The notes below the pieces were generated by a model. That model ran no database searches and was not told the origin of the DNA. It saw only the letters and a list, made by a program, of their open reading frames with translations. A stretch of DNA of 40,938 nucleotides from an uncultured Barnesiella sp. Its GTDB lineage: Bacteria; Bacteroidota; Bacteroidia; Bacteroidales; Barnesiellaceae. The position numbers and the translations under genes are program-made. Numbering within the stretch: the first letter of the stretch is position 1; each line of letters begins with the position of its first letter. This document shows, in pieces, positions 23,733-30,731 of the stretch. The stretch spans positions 1-40,938 of the forward strand of contig CALUJQ010000028.1 of NCBI GenBank assembly GCA_944320995.1, in the 5' to 3' direction.

Positions 23733-24932
23733 ATGAAACGTAAAAAAATCATTATCCTCTCCGTTTCGCTGCTCGCAATCATCGCCATACTGTGGTTCTG
23801 CTTTGGAAGGCAATCAAAAGGTTCGAGCTACATCATCGAAACGGCTACCGCCACGCGAGGCGATGTATCGGAAGCTGTCACGGCTACCGGTACGATAGAA
23901 CCTGTCACAAAAGTCGAGGTAGGAACACAGGTATCGGGAATCATCAACAAACTGTATGCCGACTATAACTCGATCGTCACCAAAGGCCAACTGATTGCCG
24001 AGATGGATAAAATCACCCTGCAAAGCGAACTTACCTCACAACAGGCGACTTACGACGGAGCCAAAGCCGAATATGAATACCAAGAAAAAAATTATTTGAG
24101 AAACAAGGCGTTGTACGAGAAACAACTCATCAGCGACACCGAGTTTGAAGAATCGACCTACAACTACGCCAAAGCCAAAAGCGCGTTCGAAAGCAGCGAA
24201 GCCAATTTGGCCAAAGCCAAAAGGAATCTGGCCTACGCCACCATCACTTCGCCTATCGACGGTGTAGTAATCAGCCGCGCAGTTGAGGAGGGACAAACCG
24301 TAGCCGCCGGGTTCGAAACACCTACCCTTTTCACCATCGCCGCCGACCTTACACAAATGCAAGTAATTGCCGATGTCGATGAAGCCGATATAGGCGGAGT
24401 AAAAGATGGACAACGAGTAACGTTCACCGTCGACGCTTATCCCAACGACATCTTCGAAGGGACCGTTACTCAGGTGCGGTTGGAAGCTACCGAAGAGAGC
24501 AATGTAGTCACCTACGAAGTGGTCATCTCGGCCCATAATCCCGATTTGAAATTGAAACCGGGCCTCACGGCCAATGTCACCATCTACATTGCCGAGCGAC
24601 GCAATGTCGTAAACATTCCACTCAAAGCGCTCCGCTTCATTCCCGATGCCCCCGACGGGAAAGCTCCGAAAGCCGACGAAAAGCCCCGGCAAAAGGCACC
24701 CGAGAATGACAGTCTGAAAATCATTTGGGTCCAAGAAGGGAAAGAGTGGAAACCTCGTCAAGTCATGGTAGGTATGGACAATAGTGTGAATATCGAAATT
24801 TGTTCGGGACTCGAAGTCGGCGAAATCGTTGCCATAGACCGCAAGAGCAATATAGGAATACCCTCAGCACAAGACTCGGAAGATAAGGAAGAGAGTCCCT
24901 TCATGCCCAAACCGCCGGGACGGAAAAAATAA
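23733..24932 (+). CDS. MacA-like periplasmic adaptor (HlyD/RND family)
   Basis: A 399-residue membrane fusion protein. The ATG at 23733 (MKRKKIIILSVSLLAIIAIL) gives a short basic tail and one membrane helix at about 5-24. The lipoyl halves are VEVGTQVSGIINKLYADYNS and ATITSPIDGVVISRAVEEGQ, separated by a helical hairpin (about 95-160). A beta-barrel (VIADVDEADIGGVKDGQRVT) and a membrane-proximal domain ending around residue 380 follow. The stretch about 295-325 is an unusual Pro/Lys-rich linker (DAPDGKAPKADEKPRQKAPE). It should join the MacB-type permease to the TolC protein. Spacing to the ATPase gene is 19 bp. Confidence 0.9.
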   Translation: MKRKKIIILSVSLLAIIAILWFCFGRQSKGSSYIIETATATRGDVSEAVTATGTIEPVTKVEVGTQVSGIINKLYADYNSIVTKGQLIAEMDKITLQSELTSQQATYDGAKAEYEYQEKNYLRNKALYEKQLISDTEFEESTYNYAKAKSAFESSEANLAKAKRNLAYATITSPIDGVVISRAVEEGQTVAAGFETPTLFTIAADLTQMQVIADVDEADIGGVKDGQRVTFTVDAYPNDIFEGTVTQVRLEATEESNVVTYEVVISAHNPDLKLKPGLTANVTIYIAERRNVVNIPLKALRFIPDAPDGKAPKADEKPRQKAPENDSLKIIWVQEGKEWKPRQVMVGMDNSVNIEICSGLEVGEIVAIDRKSNIGIPSAQDSEDKEESPFMPKPPGRKK

Positions 24933-24951
24933 GGAAAGGACAACGCAAACC

Positions 24952-25698
24952 ATGACACCGAAAGAGATTATCCGGCTGGACAATATCCGGCGCAATTTCA
25001 TCGTGGGTAACGAGACCGTACACGCCTTGCGGGGGGTGAGTTTCTCCATCAACGCCGGTGAGTTCGTGACCATCATGGGCACCAGCGGCTCGGGGAAATC
25101 GACACTCCTCAATATACTGGGGTGTCTCGACACACCCACCTCGGGCGAATATTACCTCGACGGTATCCCCGTCAAGAGTATGGGCAAGAACGAGCGTTCG
25201 GTACTACGCAACCGAAAAATAGGCTTCGTGTTCCAGTCCTACAACCTTTTACCCAAAACAACAGCTCTCGAAAACGTGGAACTTCCGCTCATGTACAACT
25301 CGGCCATCTCGGCCAAGAAGCGGCACGAAATGGCATCGAAAGCTCTCGATGCCGTAGGGCTTGCCGATCGGAAAAACCACAAGTCAAACCAAATGTCGGG
25401 AGGGCAACAACAACGCGTGGCAATAGCCCGGGCGTTGGTGAATGACCCTGTCATTATCCTCGCCGACGAGGCGACCGGAAATCTCGACACCCGCACCTCA
25501 TTCGAGATTTTGGTACTTTTCCAAGAGTTGCACGCCCGGGGACGCACGATTATCTTCGTCACCCACAACCCCGAACTATCGGCTTACAGCAGCCGGAATA
25601 TCGTATTGCGAGACGGGAAAATCATTAGCGACACCCTCAACGAAAATCAGGCCTCGGCCTTGGAGATGTTGCAGAAACTACCGGTAGAAACCGACTAA
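24952..25698 (+). CDS. MacB/LolD-type ABC transporter ATP-binding protein
   Basis: A 248-residue nucleotide-binding protein of the MacB/LolD/FtsE class. Walker A is GTSGSGKST, the Q-loop lies in [11 protein letters not shown], the signature is [15 protein letters not shown], Walker B is [13 protein letters not shown], and the switch histidine is in IIFVTHNPE. All catalytic residues are present. In the E. coli MacB the ATPase and permease are fused; here they are separate, as is common in Bacteroidota. It is followed by the permease after 10 bp. It would power mechanotransmission rather than transport through the membrane domain. Confidence 0.93.
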   Translation: MTPKEIIRLDNIRRNFIVGNETVHALRGVSFSINAGEFVTIMGTSGSGKSTLLNILGCLDTPTSGEYYLDGIPVKSMGKNERSVLRNRKIGFVFQSYNLLPKTTALENVELPLMYNSAISAKKRHEMASKALDAVGLADRKNHKSNQMSGGQQQRVAIARALVNDPVIILADEATGNLDTRTSFEILVLFQELHARGRTIIFVTHNPELSAYSSRNIVLRDGKIISDTLNENQASALEMLQKLPVETD

Positions 25699-25708
25699 GA
25701 AAGATATT

Positions 25709-26929
25709 ATGAATCTAACCAATCTCACCAAAATAGCATTAAAAGCGCTCAACAACAACAAGATGAGATGTTTTCTCACCATGTTGGGCATCATCATAGG
25801 CGTAGCATCGGTAATCACCATGCTGGCCATCGGGCAAGGCTCAAAACGGAGCATACGGGAACAAATCTCCGAAATGGGCTCCAATATGATCATGATACAC
25901 CCCGGCAACATGGAGCGGGGCGGGGTAAGGCAGGAGGCTTCGGCCATGCAAACCCTCAAACTGGCCGACTACAAAGCCATCGACGAAGAGACGGAATACG
26001 TATCGGCCTGCTCTCCATCGGTCAACAGCAGCGGACAATTCATCTACGGCGCCAACAACTACCCCAGTACCATATACGGTATTACAGAGGATTACTTGGA
26101 CATTCGTAAAATATCGGTGGAAGAAGGGAGTATGTTTACCCCGCAAGACGTCCTCTCCTCGGCCAAAGTGTGCTTAGTAGGGAAAACCGTTACCGACAAT
26201 CTTTTCCCGAATGGGGAAAGCCCCATCGGCAAAGTGATACGATTCAACAAAATCCCGTTCAAGATTATCGGGACACTTACTCCGAAAGGATACAACAGCA
26301 TGGGTATGGACCAAGACGACATGGTATTGGCGCCCTACACGACCGTACAAAAACGTATCCTTGCCATCACCTATCTGCAAGGCATCTATTGCTCGGCCTT
26401 GTCGGAAGAACTTACCCCGCAAGCGACCGAAGAGATAAGCCGGATTCTACGCAAAAACCACAAAATCAAAGAGGGTGAAGAGGACGATTTCGAAATACGT
26501 TCGCAAGAGGAACTAAGCAGTATGCTCAGTTCTACCACCGACATGATGACAATCCTGCTCGCCTGTATCGCCGGCATTTCGCTGTTGGTAGGCGGTATCG
26601 GGATTATGAACATCATGTACGTATCGGTAACCGAACGCACCCGGGAAATCGGATTGCGTATGTCGATTGGGGCCCGGGGAATCGACATCTTGGCCCAGTT
26701 CCTCATCGAAGCCGTACTCATCAGCGTCACAGGCGGGATCATCGGGGTACTGTTGGGAGTAAGTTCCTCTTTGGTGGTCAACTTCGTCTTCAAGTGGCCG
26801 GTCTATGTACAGGCTTACTCGGTGATACTCTCCTTCTTCGTCTGTACGGTCACCGGTATATTTTTCGGCTGGTACCCGGCTCGCAAAGCAGCCAATCTTG
26901 ATCCCATAGAGGCGATTCGTTACGAATAA
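25709..26929 (+). CDS. macB: MacB-type ABC transporter permease (FtsX domain)
   Basis: A 406-residue permease. One membrane helix near residues 20-42 (FLTMLGIIIGVASVITMLAI) is followed by a MacB periplasmic core domain (about 50-250; GSNMIMIHPGNMERGG). Three C-terminal membrane helices with FtsX-family motifs come next (LLVGGIGIMNIMYVSVTERT; GLRMSIGARGIDILAQFLIE; FGWYPARKAANLDPIEAIRY). Length and layout match MacB without the fused ATPase. It belongs with the preceding three genes as a tripartite MacAB-TolC pump for macrolides, peptides or other periplasmic substrates. The kinase gene begins 38 bp downstream. Confidence 0.92.
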   Translation: MNLTNLTKIALKALNNNKMRCFLTMLGIIIGVASVITMLAIGQGSKRSIREQISEMGSNMIMIHPGNMERGGVRQEASAMQTLKLADYKAIDEETEYVSACSPSVNSSGQFIYGANNYPSTIYGITEDYLDIRKISVEEGSMFTPQDVLSSAKVCLVGKTVTDNLFPNGESPIGKVIRFNKIPFKIIGTLTPKGYNSMGMDQDDMVLAPYTTVQKRILAITYLQGIYCSALSEELTPQATEEISRILRKNHKIKEGEEDDFEIRSQEELSSMLSSTTDMMTILLACIAGISLLVGGIGIMNIMYVSVTERTREIGLRMSIGARGIDILAQFLIEAVLISVTGGIIGVLLGVSSSLVVNFVFKWPVYVQAYSVILSFFVCTVTGIFFGWYPARKAANLDPIEAIRYE

Positions 26930-26967
26930 TACGACAGTTTTTACTTTCAAATCCTTATCTTTGTACT

Positions 26968-28035
26968 ATGACACCCAACAGTCAACATATTCACAAAAGA
27001 TGGAATCCCATCTTTATCCATGTAATTGCATGGACCATCATGTTTCTCTTCCCGCTCCTCTTCTTAGAGCGGTTTGAGAGTATGCGGCACATACACTACT
27101 TTGATCTGCTGAAATTCTATATACAGCCACTTTTCATTGCCATCATTTTCTACATCAACTACCTGTGGCTTATCGACAAAGTTCTCTTCCGGAAGAAAAC
27201 CTTACTTTTCCTTTTCTACAACTTGCTGCTCATTATCATCGCCAATATAGCCAGTTTCTCGATTCACCGCATACTTGTACCGACCGAAATGATGCACTGG
27301 CGGCCCGGCATCATACCCCCACCGCGACCGGGGCTCATGCAGTGGCAAGATGCTATCACCCTGGCCCTGAGCGTGGGACTGAGTGTCGCCATCAAGGTAA
27401 CCCAACAGTGGATTCTTTCGGAGAAGGAACGTAAACAACTGGAACAGGAGCGCACCGAAGCCGAATTGAAAAACTTGAAAAACCAGCTCAACCCCCATTT
27501 CCTTTTCAATACACTCAACAATATTTACTCCCTTATCGCCATCAGCCCCGACAGGGCACAATGCGCCGTTCTCGAATTAAGTAAATTGTTACGCTACGTA
27601 CTCTATGAAAATTCACAGCCATACGTACCGCTGGAAAAAGAGTTGGAATTCAATCAAAACTATATCGAGTTAATGAGGCTACGGCTGGCCCGCCATGTAA
27701 AAGTCAATATCGACATACCTCAGGGATTGTGCCGAGGATACAAAATCGCACCGCTGCTTTTCATCACGCTCATCGAGAATGCGTTCAAACACGGGACCAG
27801 TGCAACCGAAGAATCTTTTGTGAAAATACAAATGAGAGAACCATCACAAGGAATCATAGAGTGCCGCATCGAAAACAGCTACTTTCCCAAAGGCGAAACA
27901 GATAAAAGCGGCTCGGGCATAGGGCTGAAAAACCTATCCCGACAACTCGAACTCCTATACCCCGACAAACATAGCCTGCAAGCCGAAAGAGACTCGCATA
28001 CCTATCGGGCAATTTTGATTATCGACTTGAATTAA
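26968..28035 (+). CDS. LytS/YehU-type sensor histidine kinase
   Basis: A 355-residue membrane kinase of the His_kinase family. Four hydrophobic segments occupy about residues 15-145 (for example FIHVIAWTIMFLFPLLFLE and FLFYNLLLIIIANIASF). They are joined by short loops, so there is no large extracellular sensor domain. A coiled segment (about 150-170) leads to the phospho-acceptor block LKNQLNPHFLFNTLNNIYSL with H177. The ATPase domain has an N-box LIENAFKHG and a G-box GSGIGLKNLSRQLELLYP. It is paired with the LytTR regulator 12 bp downstream and follows the pump genes. A TATCTTTG box at 26956-26963 could drive an internal, nearly leaderless transcript, but its spacing to the ATG makes that doubtful. 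Confidence 0.92.
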   Translation: MTPNSQHIHKRWNPIFIHVIAWTIMFLFPLLFLERFESMRHIHYFDLLKFYIQPLFIAIIFYINYLWLIDKVLFRKKTLLFLFYNLLLIIIANIASFSIHRILVPTEMMHWRPGIIPPPRPGLMQWQDAITLALSVGLSVAIKVTQQWILSEKERKQLEQERTEAELKNLKNQLNPHFLFNTLNNIYSLIAISPDRAQCAVLELSKLLRYVLYENSQPYVPLEKELEFNQNYIELMRLRLARHVKVNIDIPQGLCRGYKIAPLLFITLIENAFKHGTSATEESFVKIQMREPSQGIIECRIENSYFPKGETDKSGSGIGLKNLSRQLELLYPDKHSLQAERDSHTYRAILIIDLN

Positions 28036-28047
28036 AAATTATGTATC

Positions 28048-28788
28048 ATGATACTGAAATGCTGTATTATCGACGATGAACCGTTAGCCATAGAGCTATT
28101 GGAGAGTTATGTCAGGCGTACCCCGTTCCTACAACTGGAAGCCTCGTTCAACTCAGCCGTACAAGCGCTCGAACGTATCTCAAAAAGCGACATCGACTTG
28201 ATCTTCCTCGACATTCAAATGCCCGAATTGAACGGTATGGAATTTTCCCATATCATAGAAGGGAAATGCCGTATCATCTTCACTACCGCATTCGAGCAAT
28301 ATGCCGTAGATAGTTACAAAGTAAACGCTATCGATTACCTATTGAAACCCTTCTCTTATACCGATTTCTTGAAAGCGGCACAAAAGGCTTTACAATGGTT
28401 CGAACTGTCGGCCTCGCCGTCTGCCGCAGAGAATCCCGATAACCGACAATATATCTTTGTCAAAAGCGACTATAAACTCAAACAGATTCCTCTCGACAAA
28501 ATACTCTACATCGAGGGTCTCAAAGACTATGTGAAAATTTACCTCGAAGGCGAGCCCCACCCTATCCTCTCACTGCTGAGCCTTAAATCGCTCGAAGAGA
28601 TGTTGCCCGAGGAACAGTTCATACGGGTACACCGGTCATTTATCGTGCAAGGGTGCAAAATCAAGATGATCGACCGCAACCGCATCGTCTTCGGCAAAGA
28701 GTATATCCCCATCTCCGATACCTACAAAGACTCGTTTGCCGAGTTCATTGCCCGCCATTCGCCACTCACCGGCAAACCGCAAAACTAA
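28048..28788 (+). CDS. LytTR-family response regulator
   Basis: A 246-residue two-component regulator. The receiver domain (about 1-120) has the acidic pair in CCIIDDEP, the phospho-acceptor D55 in LIFLDIQMPELNGME, the conserved Thr in FTTAFEQYAVDSY, and the lysine in DYLLKPFSY. A linker of about 20 residues leads to a LytTR DNA-binding domain (about 145-240; YIFVKSDYKLKQI, ILYIEGLKDYVKIYL, FIRVHRSFIV). Regulators of this type bind imperfect direct repeats and are usually activators. The likely target is the adjacent efflux operon, which is inference from position. Confidence 0.93.
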   Translation: MILKCCIIDDEPLAIELLESYVRRTPFLQLEASFNSAVQALERISKSDIDLIFLDIQMPELNGMEFSHIIEGKCRIIFTTAFEQYAVDSYKVNAIDYLLKPFSYTDFLKAAQKALQWFELSASPSAAENPDNRQYIFVKSDYKLKQIPLDKILYIEGLKDYVKIYLEGEPHPILSLLSLKSLEEMLPEEQFIRVHRSFIVQGCKIKMIDRNRIVFGKEYIPISDTYKDSFAEFIARHSPLTGKPQN

Positions 28789-28820
28789 ACGGAAACCCTA
28801 TCGGCAGTAATCTATAAACA

Positions 28821-28855
28821 GGAGCAGGCTTCCCACTATTGGGGAAGTCTGCTCC
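28821..28855 (+). terminator. Hairpin terminator between the convergent LytTR and ECF operons
   Basis: GGAGCAGGCTTCCC (28821-28834) pairs with GGGAAGTCTGCTCC (28842-28855) over 14 bp with one G-U pair and a 7-base loop. The following TTGGCAT is a poor T-run, but the stem is very stable and stands between two convergent operons, so it probably serves both. Confidence 0.65.
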
Positions 28856-28885
28856 TTGGCATCGTTACTCAAATTTATTTCAGTT

Positions 28886-29212
28886 TCAGAAAGCGTCGTA
28901 AATCGAGCGGAAGAACGAGGTTACCTGTGCAGCGAAGAGGATACAGGCCGTCGTCAGTGCTCCATACATCACCCAGATGCCGGAGCAGCTCCAGCAGGGG
29001 TTCGCTGTCAGCTCATGGGCAAAGGCTATACACAGGACCGTGCAGATGAGCAATATCAGCACCAGAACTACCAGCGAAATCTTCGCCTCGAGGCTCCACC
29101 GCTTGCGCGGCAGTCGGTTCATCACCCGGCGGGTAAACCACCGGTCATGCCGGGGCCGGGGGGTATGCCGGTCAAAAAATTCCCGCCACTGGTCGTCATT
29201 CCACTCTTTCAT
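28886..29212 (-). CDS. Small two-TM membrane protein linked to an ECF sigma factor
   Basis: A 108-residue protein of unknown family. The N-terminal 40 residues are hydrophilic and basic (EWNDDQWREFFDRHTPRPRH), followed by two membrane helices (about 45-66 and 80-100). It overlaps the end of the sigma-factor gene by 17 bp (29196-29212), so the two are translationally coupled. Position and topology (cytoplasmic N-terminal tail, membrane C-terminus) are those expected of an anti-sigma factor. However, it has no zinc-finger HxxxCxxC motif and no recognised anti-sigma domain. The anti-sigma role is therefore only an inference. Confidence 0.7.
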   Translation of the reverse strand: MKEWNDDQWREFFDRHTPRPRHDRWFTRRVMNRLPRKRWSLEAKISLVVLVLILLICTVLCIAFAHELTANPCWSCSGIWVMYGALTTACILFAAQVTSFFRSIYDAF

Positions 29213-29741
29213 ATCCGTTTTTCTTTAAATATTCTCCCAATTTTTGTTTAGCTCGCGAAAGGTGCGATTTGATAGTTCCCTCGGGCATACCCGTCACCGC
29301 GGCGATGCGGGCAATGGCCATATCCTCGACAAAGTAAAGGGTAACCACCATGCGCTCCTCGGGGCGGAGTATCGACAAGGCCCGGGTCATATCGATACGG
29401 CAATCGACCGGTTCGGAACAGACAGGGATTTGAACTCCCTCGTCTATCGGCTCGAAATAACGGCCGCCCTGCTTGCGCAGTTCATCGTAATAGAGGTTAT
29501 AGGCTACCCGGAAGAGCCAAGTCGAAAACGAGGATAATCCTTTATAACTACGCAAATGGCCATATACCTTGATAAAGGTCTCCTGCGCAAGGTCGTCGCT
29601 AAGGGATTCGTCGCCGCCGGTGAGGCTCAGGAAGAACCGCTTCACCCGCCCCTGGTACTTATCGACGATTGCGGCAAAAGCCTTGCGGTCGTCCAGCAGG
29701 ACGCAACGCGCCACCCACACCATATCCTCGGTCTTATCCAT
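29196..29741 (-). CDS. ECF-type RNA polymerase sigma factor
   Basis: A 181-residue sigma-70 family factor of the extracytoplasmic function group. Region 2 covers about residues 20-90 (FAAIVDKYQGRVKRFFLSL, DDLAQETFIKVYGHLRSYKG, FSTWLFRVAYNLYYDELRKQ). Region 4 covers about 118-172 (ALSILRPEERMVVTLYFVED, IARIAAVTGMPEGTIKSHLS, RAKQKL). There is no region 3, as expected. It starts 18 bp after the DUF6249-like gene and overlaps the small two-TM gene by 17 bp. A sequence resembling an ECF promoter lies in front of the operon (30494-30523), so it may control its own transcription. Confidence 0.92.
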   Translation of the reverse strand: MDKTEDMVWVARCVLLDDRKAFAAIVDKYQGRVKRFFLSLTGGDESLSDDLAQETFIKVYGHLRSYKGLSSFSTWLFRVAYNLYYDELRKQGGRYFEPIDEGVQIPVCSEPVDCRIDMTRALSILRPEERMVVTLYFVEDMAIARIAAVTGMPEGTIKSHLSRAKQKLGEYLKKNGYERVE

Positions 29742-29759
29742 CTCGTCGGGAGGGGACCG

Positions 29760-30428
29760 TTATTCGGGTTGATTATCGGTGTTGTCGTTCTCTGGGCGCG
29801 ACGATACCCGATAGAGTATCAGTTTGCCCGCACCCACCAGAATAAAGATGGCTGCCAGCCCCAGCAGGAAGATACCGTAGCTACTGCCAAACTCTTCGGT
29901 GCCGTCGATACTCCACTTCACAATGCTCCAGATGGCAAAGCCCAAACCTATACCCAGATATACCAACCCTTGGTTGAGGGCCACCAGTTTGTCGGGGCGA
30001 GCCTGCCGTGACCGGGGCGACTCGAAAAATCCGTCGGGCAACTCGCGCCCAGCCTCGATAGCCTTCTCGATAACCTGATAGTGGGCCCGCTGCTTCTTGT
30101 TGCGGTAATAGATAAAAAAGAAGATAACCAAAAAAGCAAAGAGAAAAGGCACAGATATACCCAACACTGGAAGAATCGCATCGAGAATATCCTCGGCATC
30201 GGGACCAGTCGTATAAAATGTCCTGTCGCGCTCCAACTGAATCTCGGCCATACGCACCTTGTAGGCTTCGCTCTCGGTCATACCGCCGAGCGTATTGCTA
30301 TCACTCACCGCCGTGGCCACGGCGGCCTCCGACAGTTTCGTCGCAGTCGTGTTCCCTGCCGGAGCGGCCATCGCTGCGCCCGCCCACAACACGAGTGAAA
30401 GGAGCACTGTCATTACAAATCGTTTCAT
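29760..30428 (-). CDS. DUF6249-like membrane protein with signal peptide
   Basis: A 222-residue protein. I start it at the ATG at 30428 (MKRFVMTVLLSLVLWAGAAMAAP), which gives a perfect signal peptide; the longer frame to 30503 would run into the promoter. An Ala/Thr-rich region (about 24-70) is followed by a membrane helix (about 88-110, VPFLFAFLVIFFFIYYRNKK). Next comes a cytoplasmic-looking loop (about 110-160, REIL-type basic patch with ELPDGFFESPRSRQ) and two further helices (about 160-178 and 187-207). The C-terminus is polar. This architecture resembles the DUF6249 proteins found beside sigma factors in Bacteroidota; I recall this but cannot verify it. Being the first gene of the sigma operon, it may sense membrane or envelope state. 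Confidence 0.75.
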   Translation of the reverse strand: MKRFVMTVLLSLVLWAGAAMAAPAGNTTATKLSEAAVATAVSDSNTLGGMTESEAYKVRMAEIQLERDRTFYTTGPDAEDILDAILPVLGISVPFLFAFLVIFFFIYYRNKKQRAHYQVIEKAIEAGRELPDGFFESPRSRQARPDKLVALNQGLVYLGIGLGFAIWSIVKWSIDGTEEFGSSYGIFLLGLAAIFILVGAGKLILYRVSSRPENDNTDNQPE

Positions 30429-30493
30429 CTTAATATCTGTTTTTATTTTGTGTATCGTTTTTCTGTTCATCTCTCTTTCCGGAAATTCAACCG

Positions 30494-30523
30494 TTAGACG
30501 CAATTGAGCCGTCGAAAAGTTGC
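30494..30523 (-). promoter_or_regulatory. ECF-type promoter candidate for the sigma operon
   Basis: On the minus strand GCAACTTTT (30523-30515) and CGTCTAA (30500-30494) resemble the AAC and CGTC elements of ECF promoters, with 18 nt between AAC and CGTC. This is slightly longer than the 16-17 usual elsewhere. No vegetative TAnnTTTG box stands in front of this operon. Stretch 30429-30731 otherwise holds A/T-rich sequence and the terminator at 30669-30705. Confidence 0.35.
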
Positions 30524-30668
30524 GCCTCGGACTATTTTTTTAGAAGTTCCTCCAATATTAAAAATTTACCGCCACAAAACGAAAATAAAGATACAAATAA
30601 AATCCCTGTTTTTATCCTACCCCCCACAACGATTCCTTACCCGACAGACAATAGTTCATACCTTTCAC

Positions 30669-30705
30669 AAAAAAAGCTATCCCCGGAATCAAGTTCGGGG
30701 ATAGC
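30669..30705 (-). terminator. Rho-independent terminator of the glycan-degradation operon
   Basis: GCTATCCCCG (30676-30685) and CGGGGATAGC (30696-30705) form a perfect 10-bp stem. On the minus strand it is followed by seven T (30675-30669). It is 26 bp past the stop of the GH78-like gene and marks the end of the operon. Confidence 0.9.
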
Positions 30706-30731
30706 CCAAAGGATCAATTAAAAAAACTATT

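Noticed and set aside
26956..26963. TATCTTTG box before the histidine kinase gene as an independent promoter
   Set aside because: The predicted start would fall at or just after the ATG, and no -33 box is present; a leaderless mRNA is possible but unsupported.
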